The notes under the pieces: model-generated
Databases searched by the model: none
What the model saw: the letters and a program-made list of their open reading frames with translations, nothing else
What the model was told of the DNA's origin: nothing
Program-made: the position numbers and the translations under genes
Origin: Candidatus Moraniibacteriota bacterium
Lineage (GTDB): Bacteria; Patescibacteriota; Minisyncoccia; CAIUEV01
Direction of reading: 5' to 3'
Length of the DNA stretch: 23,334 nucleotides
Assembly: GCA_016867255.1 (NCBI GenBank)
Contig: VGKB01000008.1
Coordinates: 1 to 23,334 of the forward strand
Part shown: piece by piece, positions 7,113 to 13,702 of the stretch
How the letters are laid out: each line of letters starts with the position of its first letter
Numbering within the stretch: position 1 is the stretch's first letter

Positions 7113-7955
7113 ATGGCAATTAAGATCCGCAAAATTAAAAATCAGGGTAAACGAACGTTGTCTTTCGTCGCCTCTGGCTTTGACAAAAAGAAAAAGCCGG
7201 AAAAATCTTTATTATTCGGAAAAAATCGCAAGATTGGCCGGATGAGCAGCGGGAAAATTTCCGTCCGCCACCGCGGCGGGGGGCACAAAAAGAGGCTTCG
7301 CAGAATTGATTTTGAGTGCAAAAAAATTGATATTTCCGCCAAAGTAATCGTAGTGGAAAAAGATCCTAACCGTTCAGGATTTATCGCGCTTTTAGTTTTT
7401 ACTGATGGGGAAAAAAGATATGTTTTGAGCTGGCAGGGAGCAAAAGCCGGGGACAAAATTATTTTTTCTCGGGACGCTGAGATTAAAAAAGGCAACCGGA
7501 CGATTCTCTCTCGCATCCCGGTAGGGACGGAAGTCTTTAACGTTGAAATGGTGCCCGGCAAAGGCGGCCAGATTGTCCGCTCTGCCGGTTCCGCCGCGAT
7601 TGTCATGGCTAATGAAAACGGCTTTACCCAATTGCAACTGCCCTCCACTGAGATAAGAATTGTGCCCGATCAGTGCATGGCCACCATTGGAAGAGTTAGC
7701 AATATTGAGCATAATACTATTACCATCGGCAAGGCCGGCCGGGTACGTTGGATGGGCCGCCGGCCGCAAGTGCGGGGTAAAGTGATGAACCCGATTGACC
7801 ATCCTCACGGCGGCGGCGAAGGCAACCAGCCGATTGGCCTTAAAAACCCCAAAACTCCTTGGGGAAAACCGGCCAAGGGTCTCAAAACCCGCCAAAAATT
7901 CAAAGCTTCCGATAAATACATCCTGAGAAGAAGAAAAAAGAAGAGAAGAAAATAG
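7113..7955 (+). CDS. rplB: 50S ribosomal protein L2 (uL2)
   Basis: L2 is needed for subunit joining and peptidyl-transferase activity. Conserved segments include SSGKISVRHRGGGHKKRLR at about 46-64, the central VEKDPNRSGFIALLVFTDGEKRYVL, and the C-terminal MNPIDHPHGGGEGNQPIG, which contains the catalytically important histidine. The length of 280 residues is normal. In almost all bacteria rpsS follows directly, but here a GC-rich hairpin, repeat elements and the DGR follow instead, so the S10 cluster is interrupted. Confidence 0.98.
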   Translation: MAIKIRKIKNQGKRTLSFVASGFDKKKKPEKSLLFGKNRKIGRMSSGKISVRHRGGGHKKRLRRIDFECKKIDISAKVIVVEKDPNRSGFIALLVFTDGEKRYVLSWQGAKAGDKIIFSRDAEIKKGNRTILSRIPVGTEVFNVEMVPGKGGQIVRSAGSAAIVMANENGFTQLQLPSTEIRIVPDQCMATIGRVSNIEHNTITIGKAGRVRWMGRRPQVRGKVMNPIDHPHGGGEGNQPIGLKNPKTPWGKPAKGLKTRQKFKASDKYILRRRKKKRRK

Positions 7956-7985
7956 ATTATACTGTTATATTGCTAAATTGTCCAA

Positions 7986-8012
7986 ACCCGGTTCTATAGC
8001 CGGGTCTTGTTG
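7986..8012 (+). terminator. Terminator-like hairpin after rplB
   Basis: A 6-bp GC-rich stem ACCCGG (7986-7991) / CCGGGT (8000-8005) is followed by CTTGTTGT, an imperfect U-tract. Its position 31 bp after rplB suits the end of the ribosomal transcript. Confidence 0.45.
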
Positions 8013-8014
8013 TC

Positions 8015-8055
8015 ATCCTGAACTTGCCTGCCTGCCGGTAGGCAGGTTTCAGGAT
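8015..8055. repeat. Nested palindromic (REP-like) element with CCTGCC core
   Basis: The outer arms ATCCTGAA (8015-8022) and TTCAGGAT (8048-8055) enclose the inner stem CCTGCC (8031-8036) / GGCAGG (8041-8046). The inner core is the same motif found inside rplJ and inside the attC-like site at 14631-14648. Confidence 0.75.
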
Positions 8056-8119
8056 CTTCTACTTTACTACGCATTCTTTTGTCATTCCGAGCGCAGTCGA
8101 AGAATCCCCTTCCGTTGTC

Positions 8120-8163
8120 ATTCCCGCCCCGTATGAAACTACGGGGTAAACTCCAGCGGGAAT
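8120..8163. repeat. Nested palindromic (REP-like) element overlapping the RT stop codon
   Basis: The outer arms ATTCCCGC (8120-8127) and GCGGGAAT (8156-8163) enclose the inner stem CCCCGTA (8127-8133) / TACGGGG (8140-8146). A TGTCATTCCGAGCGCAGTCG-type sequence lies just before it at 8081-8104. The element supplies the last codons and the stop of the reverse transcriptase. Confidence 0.7.
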
Positions 8164-9320
8164 CCAGGATAATCAGCAAGTTTGTTTATTTTTTCTCTAA
8201 TTTTGTAACCTTCGCAATGCCTCAAAATTCCCAAATAAGACTGCAACGACTGCTCAAAAGATCCCTTTGAAATTTTCCCCGTTTCAAACTCTAATTTCCT
8301 CTGCCTAATCTTCTTAAAGATCCTCTTTTTAGTCTTCGTCCGCAACACAGTATAATACGGCAAAACAACGTATCCCAAAAAATCAATCCCCTGGCGGAGT
8401 TTGCGGATAAAAACTTTATTGGGATGCAATTCTAATTTTAGTTCTTTGTGAAGAAATATTCTGATTGGCTTGATTTGTTTCACCAGCCAATTTTTATTTC
8501 CCGACAGAATTAAAAAATCATCGCAATAACGAATATAGTATTTTGCCTTTAATTCGTGTTTTACAAACTGGTCTAGCTCATTCAAATAAACATTAGCAAA
8601 AAGCTGGCTGGTCACGTTGCCCAACGGCAACCCTCTGCCTAAACCCTTTTTGAAACTTCTGATAATTTTTTCCAGTAACCAAATGGTGCCAACATCGTCA
8701 ACTTTTTTTATGAGAAGTTTCAGGAGAATATTCTGATCAATCGAGTCAAAAAACTTGCTAACATCGCATTTGAGAGCGAAAATATTTTTTCTGTTATTTT
8801 GACCGGCTTTTACAGCAAAAGCTTCGAGTCTTTTCACGGCTGCATGCGTTCCTTTGCTAAGCCGGGAAGAATAAGAATCAAAAATAAACTGCTTGTTGAA
8901 AATCGGATACAACGTTCTAAAAACCGCTTGATGTAAAACTCTGTCGCGGACAGACGCTTTATGGATATGCCTCAATTTAGGATCGCAGATGTAGAAAGAT
9001 TCGTAAGGTTGGTGGGTATAAATTTTTCTGCTAAGTTCTTCATGCAGCGTAAATAGATTCTCTTCCAGATTGAACTCAAGTTGGGCTATGTCCTTTTTCT
9101 TTTTCTTGCTACGGGAAAATTCCCGCCAAGCGGCAAAAAGGTTTCCGATACCTATTATTTTTGAAAATAAATTTCCATGAACTCTTCCGCTAAGACCCCC
9201 CCCAACGCTGTTGACCTGCCCCTGATAAGTAAGATCAGGGATTTTTACAAGGCTCTCCACCTCGCCGCTTTGAAAATGCCCAAAAAGGATCGCTTCGGTA
9301 TCCATGCTAAAATTGAGCAA
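8139..9320 (-). CDS. DGR reverse transcriptase
   Basis: In diversity-generating retroelements this enzyme copies template RNA into cDNA while misincorporating at adenines. Signatures: catalytic Asp at 186 in LKCDVSKFFDSID, the DGR-type motif LPLGNVTSQ at 231-239 (group II intron RTs have QGxxxSP instead), the active-site YCDD at 265-268, and a thumb-like GIDFLGY at 311-317. Similarity to DGR RTs starts at about residue 48 (HGNLFSKI); the first ~47 residues look unlike the family and overlap avd on the other strand. A downstream start (GTG at 9260-9258) or an indel at the G8 run near 9200 is possible. The last nine or so residues come from a REP-like repeat. TR and VR lie upstream on the same strand. 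Confidence 0.93.
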   Translation of the reverse strand: MLNFSMDTEAILFGHFQSGEVESLVKIPDLTYQGQVNSVGGGLSGRVHGNLFSKIIGIGNLFAAWREFSRSKKKKKDIAQLEFNLEENLFTLHEELSRKIYTHQPYESFYICDPKLRHIHKASVRDRVLHQAVFRTLYPIFNKQFIFDSYSSRLSKGTHAAVKRLEAFAVKAGQNNRKNIFALKCDVSKFFDSIDQNILLKLLIKKVDDVGTIWLLEKIIRSFKKGLGRGLPLGNVTSQLFANVYLNELDQFVKHELKAKYYIRYCDDFLILSGNKNWLVKQIKPIRIFLHKELKLELHPNKVFIRKLRQGIDFLGYVVLPYYTVLRTKTKKRIFKKIRQRKLEFETGKISKGSFEQSLQSYLGILRHCEGYKIREKINKLADYPGFPLEFTP

Positions 9321-9563
9321 TTATGTTTGGATTCGCTAGTTTTAGTGATTAAATCAGCCCTGTCCAAAAAGGAAGGCAAGATCCTACTGCTTGAGTCATT
9401 GAGAGTCGATATCGAGACTATGAAAAATCTTGTCCGTTTGGAAGAGGAAATTAAAATCATTAAAGAAAGCAAATATCTTATGCTTTCGGCAGAACTGCTG
9501 GAAGTTTCCAAAATGGCAAACGGCTGGTTAAAATACCTGGAAAACAACCAGGGAGAGTTTTAA
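9177..9563 (+). CDS. avd: DGR accessory variability determinant (Avd), four-helix bundle
   Basis: This small, highly helical, basic protein (128 residues) has the layout of Avd: ISKIRDFYKALHLAALKMPK, a KKDRFGIHAKIEQL turn, two further long helices and the C-terminal MANGWLKYL. Avd forms a pentameric barrel that binds the DGR RT and template RNA and is needed for mutagenic cDNA synthesis. It sits between TR and the RT but on the opposite strand, and its first 144 bp overlap the annotated 5' end of the RT in antisense. That orientation is unusual because DGR genes are normally co-directional. The first ~15 residues (NSSAKTPPNAVDLP) are atypical and span a C8 run, so the true start may be later. 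The stop codon lies inside a perfect hairpin next to TR. Confidence 0.82.
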   Translation: MNSSAKTPPNAVDLPLISKIRDFYKALHLAALKMPKKDRFGIHAKIEQLCLDSLVLVIKSALSKKEGKILLLESLRVDIETMKNLVRLEEEIKIIKESKYLMLSAELLEVSKMANGWLKYLENNQGEF

Positions 9564-9570
9564 CTCTCCC
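9551..9570. other. Perfect hairpin between avd and the TR
   Basis: GGGAGAGT (9551-9558) and ACTCTCCC (9563-9570) form an 8-bp perfect stem with a TTTA loop. It overlaps the avd stop codon and begins 8 nt beyond the 3' end of TR in template-RNA sense. It could be a structured part of the DGR RNA that primes or stops cDNA synthesis; no T-tract supports a terminator role. Confidence 0.6.
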
Positions 9571-9577
9571 TGCTGCC

Positions 9578-9708
9578 AGAAACTTCTTGGCGAACACGCA
9601 GATTGTCGTTGCGGTTGTCCGGATTGTACCAGTTCACGTTGACCTTGCCGTTATCGGGATTGAAGTTCACGTTCGGAATGTTGCCGTCGGAATAACGAGA
9701 ACCCGCGC
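9578..9708 (-). repeat. DGR template repeat (TR), 131 bp
   Basis: It aligns without gaps to 9967-10097 in the target gene (offset 389). There are 19 mismatches, 18 of which are at adenines of the TR sense (minus) strand; the other is C in TR to T in VR. The TR sense strand is rich in AAC codons, the classic hypervariable codon of DGR templates. The 5' 21 bp and a 16-bp stretch close to the 3' end are identical in both copies. It lies between the target gene and the RT. Confidence 0.95.
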
Positions 9709-9902
9709 TTTTTGCCCGGTTTCATCTGTTTCACCGGTAATCTTTTCCAAGATTATCTGGGTTTACCGGATCTTTCCGGAGTTATTTACGAAGCATCCCA
9801 TTTTTAATGAGAATCTCCTCCAAAACCGGACAAGCAGTTTCTTGATTTTTTGAGGCAAACCGCTACTCCTTAGAGCCGGTTGTATTAGCCAAAAATAATT
9901 TA
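9709..9902 (-). other. Non-coding stretch upstream of TR with a possible decayed copy of target-gene sequence
   Basis: No intact gene is seen. On the minus strand at about 9709-9760 one frame reads ILEKITGETDETGQK. This resembles two separate pieces of the target protein just before its variable region (AKKITSET and FFDETGKH). It may be a remnant of the duplication that created TR; the match is short. Confidence 0.3.
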
Positions 9903-9937
9903 ACCAAAAAAATACCCCTGGAGCAAAACCCAAGGGT
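9903..9937 (-). terminator. Intrinsic terminator of the DGR target gene
   Basis: On the minus strand ACCCTTGG (9937-9930) pairs over 8 bp (one G-U) with CCAGGGGT (9921-9914) and runs into ATTTTTTT. It starts 27 bp after the target stop codon. A hairpin just downstream of VR is also a known aid to DGR retrohoming. Confidence 0.8.
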
Positions 9938-9963
9938 AAAAGAAAGAATGAACAAGGGAAAGA

Positions 9964-10704
9964 TCAAGAAACCACTTGGCGAACACGCAGAAAGACGTAG
10001 CGGTAGTCCGGATGAGACCAGTACACGTCGACCCGGCCGTGATCGGGATTGAAGTACACGTGCGGAATGCTGCCGACGGAATAACGAGAACCCGCGCAAA
10101 GAGTGATGTTCTTGACATCAAGGTGCTTTCCTGTCTCGTCGAAGAACTTTAACTCATGCGTTAAGCGTTCCACCAAGGTCTCGGATGTAATTTTTTTGGC
10201 CTCAATGTCGTTGGCGGAGAGACCCTTAAGATCCTCGTCCGCTTCGACTTCATCTCTGACCCATATGGCGTAAGCCCCATTCTTGGCATCACGTTCGTTC
10301 CGAATGACAATCTTGTCGAGGTTCTCATCCGTCCACCGCAAGCAGGGAAACAGCTCCTTGCATTTGGCGTATAGCTGCTCCAGCGAAAGGTCGATAATGA
10401 TGAGCAATCGCCACCGGCCATCGCTGGGCTTTTCCGGGATTCGAACTCCAGAGAAATCATACTCTTTTCCGAAAAGCTGTTGGTAGAAGTTCTGCCAATC
10501 CGATAAAATTGTACGATGGTCTTCCGGCACATCGGAGAGCGGGAATAACACCTCACGAAACGCCTTAGCAAGTGCTTTTCCGTTCTCTCTCCATCCATCC
10601 GCAATTTCTTGGCTGATGTCACGAGGCAACGCACGAAGCACAGCCAACTGAAATTCCACATACCACCCAGGCACTTGCTGGGAGGCGGTTCCATTTTCGG
10701 TCAT
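9964..10704 (-). CDS. DGR target (variable) protein, CLec-type C-terminus
   Basis: This 246-residue protein has no signal peptide or membrane segment, so it is probably cytoplasmic. The C-terminal 43 residues (ITLCAGSRYSVGS onward to LRVRQVVS) are encoded by the variable repeat, which ends exactly before the stop codon. The placement and the CAGSRY / LRVRQ framing match the C-type-lectin fold of DGR diversified proteins. The N-terminal ~200 residues (SDGRWRLLIIIDLSLEQLYAKC, NGAYAIWVRDEVEADEDL) resemble a target family I associate with CPR genomes; its function is unknown to me. About 15 codons in VR differ from TR at template adenines. A strong Shine-Dalgarno AGGAGG lies 7 nt before the ATG, unlike neighbouring housekeeping genes. 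It has its own promoter and terminator. Confidence 0.88.
   Translation of the reverse strand: MTENGTASQQVPGWYVEFQLAVLRALPRDISQEIADGWRENGKALAKAFREVLFPLSDVPEDHRTILSDWQNFYQQLFGKEYDFSGVRIPEKPSDGRWRLLIIIDLSLEQLYAKCKELFPCLRWTDENLDKIVIRNERDAKNGAYAIWVRDEVEADEDLKGLSANDIEAKKITSETLVERLTHELKFFDETGKHLDVKNITLCAGSRYSVGSIPHVYFNPDHGRVDVYWSHPDYRYVFLRVRQVVS
9967..10097 (-). repeat. DGR variable repeat (VR), 131 bp
   Basis: This is the 3' end of the target gene and the recipient of mutagenic retrohoming from the TR at 9578-9708. Against TR, 18 of 19 changes replace template adenines, affecting codons such as AAC to TAC, CAC, GAC or AGC. The invariant blocks are the GC-rich 5' start (GCGCGGGTTCTCG) and CTGCGTGTTCGCCAAG near the 3' end, which could act as the initiation-of-mutagenic-homology segment. 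Confidence 0.95.
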
Positions 10705-10756
10705 GGCGGTTCCTCCTTCGCCTATTTAAAGTATTGCCCGTATTTTACGGACAGCG

Positions 10757-10785
10757 AATTAAAGCACGGAATTACGAATTGTCAA
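10757..10785 (-). promoter_or_regulatory. Promoter of the DGR target gene
   Basis: On the minus strand TTGACA (10785-10780), a 17-bp spacer and TTAATT (10762-10757). A 7-bp hairpin GTCCGTA/TACGGGC (10752-10736) follows in the leader and might be an operator or RNA structure. Confidence 0.55.
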
Positions 10786-10821
10786 GGGGAAAAGGAAGTG
10801 TTTTAATGATTATATGTTTGG

Positions 10822-10874
10822 ATCCTCCGGTCACCCGCCCGGCTGAACAGCCGTTCGGACGGGAGCCGGAGGAT
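10822..10874. repeat. Large GC-rich palindrome upstream of glyA
   Basis: The outer arms ATCCTCCGG (10822-10830) and CCGGAGGAT (10866-10874) are exact complements. Inner GC-rich segments (CCCG/CGGG, GGCTG/CAGCC) extend the fold. It is REP-like, and no T-run follows. Confidence 0.7.
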
Positions 10875-10901
10875 GACAATTTGAGTAATAAATAAAGAAA
10901 C

Positions 10902-12146
10902 ATGAAACACCTAAAGCAGCAGGATCCGGCGGTTTATGAAGCCATTCGGGGAGAAATCAAACGCCAGCAGGAGGGAATGGAACTAATCGCTTCGGAAAAT
11001 TATGTATCCGAAGCGGTGCTTGAGGCACTGGGCAGCGCTTTTACTAACAAATATTCAGAAGGTTATCCGGCCAAAAGATACTACGGGGGGCAAACTTATA
11101 CCGACATTATTGAAAATATCGCCATAGAACGCGCCAAAAAACTGTTTGGCGCGGAGCATATTAACGTCCAGCCTCTTTCTGGCGCGCCGGCTAATATGAT
11201 CGCTTACAGCGCGGTTTTGCAACCCGGTGATAAAGTTCTGGGTATGGATCTCTCGCACGGCGGCCACCTTACTCACGGACATCCCGTTACCCTTTCCGCC
11301 AAAATTTACAACTTCATCCGCTATAAAACCGAAAAAAACGGAAAAATTAACTACAAAAAACTGGAGGAAATGGCTCTTCAGGAAAAACCAAAAATGATTT
11401 TGGCCGGTTTTTCCGCTTACACCCGGCAATTAGATTACCAAAAGTTCCGCGATATCGCTAAAAAAGTTGGCGCTGTTTCAATGATTGACATTGCCCATAT
11501 TGCAGGGCTGATCGCCGGAAAAGCCATTCCCAACCCGGTGCCGTACTTTGACATCGTTACTACCACTACTCATAAAACTCTGCGTGGACCGCGCGGAGGA
11601 ATGATTATGTGCCGGGAAAAATACGCGGAGGCAATTGACAAAGCTTGCTTTCCCGGTTTTCAGGGCGGCCCTCATATGCACCAAATCGCCGCTCTGGCCG
11701 TTTGTCTGGGCGAAGCCCTAAAACCGGATTTTCAAGATTACGCCCGCCAAATTATCAAAAATGCTAAGGTTTTAGAGACAGAACTCAAAAAATACCATTA
11801 TAAAATTATGTTTGGCGGCACCGATAACCACATGGTTTTAGTAGATGTTTACAACAGTATCGGGCTAACCGGTAAAGAAGCCGAGATAGCTTTGGATAAA
11901 GTTGGAATTACACTCAACAAAAATGTTATTCCTGATGATCCCCGCCCACCGCTTGACCCCAGTGGTATCCGCATCGGCGTCCCGGCCGTAACCACCCGCG
12001 GCATGAAGGAGAAAGAGATCAAAATGATTGTTCACTGGATTGTTGATGCTCTGAAAAACTACAATAACGATAACAAGCTAGAATCCATCCGCCAAGAAGT
12101 AATCGCCCTTTGTAAAAAATTCCCGGTTTATGAAAAAACATCCTGA
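10902..12146 (+). CDS. glyA: Serine hydroxymethyltransferase
   Basis: A PLP enzyme converting serine and tetrahydrofolate to glycine and 5,10-methylene-THF. The PLP-binding lysine is K225 in TTTTHKTLRGPRGG, and D196 and H199 lie in IDIAHIAGLIAG. The N-terminal ELIASENYVS and KYSEGYPAKRYYGG motifs are intact. The length of 414 residues is normal. The gene leads a tightly packed set: its last 17 bp overlap thyA, which in turn overlaps folA. The product methylene-THF is the substrate of ThyA, so gene order follows the dTMP cycle. No Shine-Dalgarno is visible before the ATG. Confidence 0.98.
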   Translation: MKHLKQQDPAVYEAIRGEIKRQQEGMELIASENYVSEAVLEALGSAFTNKYSEGYPAKRYYGGQTYTDIIENIAIERAKKLFGAEHINVQPLSGAPANMIAYSAVLQPGDKVLGMDLSHGGHLTHGHPVTLSAKIYNFIRYKTEKNGKINYKKLEEMALQEKPKMILAGFSAYTRQLDYQKFRDIAKKVGAVSMIDIAHIAGLIAGKAIPNPVPYFDIVTTTTHKTLRGPRGGMIMCREKYAEAIDKACFPGFQGGPHMHQIAALAVCLGEALKPDFQDYARQIIKNAKVLETELKKYHYKIMFGGTDNHMVLVDVYNSIGLTGKEAEIALDKVGITLNKNVIPDDPRPPLDPSGIRIGVPAVTTRGMKEKEIKMIVHWIVDALKNYNNDNKLESIRQEVIALCKKFPVYEKTS

Positions 12147-13161
12147 ATACCAATATTTAGAATTACTCAAAGACATTATGGAAAACGGCTCGGATAAACA
12201 GCTGTTTTTCACCCCGGAAGTGCTCGAGCAATATAAAAAGAAAGGCGAGGAACCACCGTATATTCGTTCTGTATTTGGACGAATGATCAGGTTTGACCTA
12301 AGTGAAGGGTTTCCTCTACTCACCACCAAAAAGACATTTCATCGGGGGATTTTTACGGAGTTGCTCTGGTTTCTGAGTGGCGACTCTAACATAAAATATT
12401 TGGTGGACAATGACGTGCACATCTGGGATGAATGGGCTTGGAAGAGGTATCATAAACACTGCCTAGCTAACGATCCGCCTGCAGACTTGAACCAGAAAGA
12501 CTTCATCGCCAAAATCAAATCCGAGCCTAAAGACAGCGACTTTGTCAAAAAATGGGGCGATTTAATCACCATTTACGGCCGGATGTGGCGGAGATGGCCG
12601 GGAAGCGACGGCCGGGAAATCGACCAATTGGCTTGGGTAATTGACGGGCTCAAAAGCGACCCTTACCGCAAATCCTACGTGGTTTCCGCCTGGAACCCGG
12701 ATTTCATTTATCAGATGGCGTCCCCAAAAAACCGCAACGAAGTACCGCCTTTTTGCCATACGACTTATCAACTCAGCGTGGTAGACGGCAAATTAAATTT
12801 AGGTATGTTTCAACGCAGCGCCGATTCGTTTTTAGGAGTGCCTTTTAATATCGCAAGCTACGCGCTGCTGCTGCTAATGGTAGCGCAAGTTACCGGCCTG
12901 CCCGTAGGAGAATTTGTGCATTTCTTTGGCGACGTGCACATTTATTCCAACCACTTTGACCAAGTGAAGGAACAGATTTCCCGTAAGCCCCGGCCACTTC
13001 CGACCTTGAAACTAAATCCCAAGATAAAAAATATTGATGACTTCAAATTAGAAGACATAACGCTGGAAAATTATGACCCCCACCCACCGCTTAAAGCCGA
13101 AATTGCTAATATCGGGGGATTCAAGGAAACGGGGAAAAAATACGATCGAAAAAAATCATGA
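12130..13161 (+). CDS. thyA: Thymidylate synthase
   Basis: Converts dUMP and methylene-THF to dTMP and dihydrofolate. The catalytic cysteine is C209 in PPFCHTTYQLSV, followed by FQRSADSFLGVPFNIASYALL (Arg and Asp of the dUMP site, Asn240) and HIYSNH. The N-terminal SVFGRMIRFDLSEGFPLLTTKK is typical. At 343 residues it is longer than the 264-residue E. coli enzyme, with extra sequence at about 108-142 in the small-domain region where other long ThyA proteins also carry insertions. It starts inside the end of glyA and overlaps folA by 4 bp (ATGA), so the three are probably translationally coupled. Confidence 0.97.
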   Translation: MKKHPEYQYLELLKDIMENGSDKQLFFTPEVLEQYKKKGEEPPYIRSVFGRMIRFDLSEGFPLLTTKKTFHRGIFTELLWFLSGDSNIKYLVDNDVHIWDEWAWKRYHKHCLANDPPADLNQKDFIAKIKSEPKDSDFVKKWGDLITIYGRMWRRWPGSDGREIDQLAWVIDGLKSDPYRKSYVVSAWNPDFIYQMASPKNRNEVPPFCHTTYQLSVVDGKLNLGMFQRSADSFLGVPFNIASYALLLLMVAQVTGLPVGEFVHFFGDVHIYSNHFDQVKEQISRKPRPLPTLKLNPKIKNIDDFKLEDITLENYDPHPPLKAEIANIGGFKETGKKYDRKKS

Positions 13162-13631
13162 TTTCAATTATCGCCGTTGTCGGCAAAAACCGCGCCATTG
13201 GGCGGAACAATCAACTGCTTTGGAACATTCCGGAAGATATGCGACATTTCAAAAAGAAAACTTTAGGTAAGACGGTCGTGATGGGCGACCGGACGTTTTT
13301 ATCAATTGGGAAGCCGCTTCCCGGCCGCAAAAATATTGTGGTGACGCTGGACAAGAATTTTAAAACCGCGGGAGTGAAAGTCAGGCATTCCTTAGACGAG
13401 GTGCTGTTGGAAGCTAAAAAATCTCCTGAAGAGATCTTTATTATCGGCGGCGGTCAGATTTATGCTTTAGCTTTGCCTCACGCCGACAAATTATATCTAA
13501 CGGTCGTTGATGACGCGCCGGTAGACGCCGACACCTTCTTCCCCGATTATTCCGAGTTCAGCAAAGTCGTCAGCAGGAAAAAGCACGACAACGGGGAATA
13601 TAAATTTGTTCTTTTGGAACTAACTAAATAG
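13158..13631 (+). CDS. folA: Dihydrofolate reductase
   Basis: Reduces the dihydrofolate released by ThyA back to THF with NADPH, closing the dTMP cycle started by GlyA. The sequence shows ISIIAVVGKNRAIGRNNQLLW at 2-22, the P-E-D active-site segment NIPEDMRHFKKKT, GKTVVMGDRTFLSIGKPLPGRKN and IIGGGQIYALAL for NADPH binding. The length of 157 residues is normal. The start codon overlaps the thyA stop (ATGA). No terminator is seen directly after it; a new promoter follows. Confidence 0.97.
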   Translation: MISIIAVVGKNRAIGRNNQLLWNIPEDMRHFKKKTLGKTVVMGDRTFLSIGKPLPGRKNIVVTLDKNFKTAGVKVRHSLDEVLLEAKKSPEEIFIIGGGQIYALALPHADKLYLTVVDDAPVDADTFFPDYSEFSKVVSRKKHDNGEYKFVLLELTK

Positions 13632-13633
13632 TT

Positions 13634-13662
13634 TTGACATTCTCAATAAAACATCATAGTTT
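13634..13662 (+). promoter_or_regulatory. Candidate promoter for the zinc-ribbon gene
   Basis: TTGACA (13634-13639), a 17-bp spacer and TAGTTT (13657-13662). The -35 is perfect and the -10 weak. It lies 41 bp before the downstream start codon. Confidence 0.4.
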
Positions 13663-13702
13663 GGATGCAGGTACTTAACTCTCTGTAAGGAGGTACGGAG
13701 CT

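Noticed and set aside
8139..9320. Group II intron maturase or retron RT
   Set aside because: The protein has LPLGNVTSQ in place of QGxxxSP, no maturase or HNH part, no msr/msd-like element, and a clear TR/VR pair with adenine-specific changes next to it.
9587..9853. 88-residue plus-strand reading frame over the TR
   Set aside because: It is antisense to TR, has no Shine-Dalgarno or family resemblance, and its sequence is explained by the TR/VR alignment.
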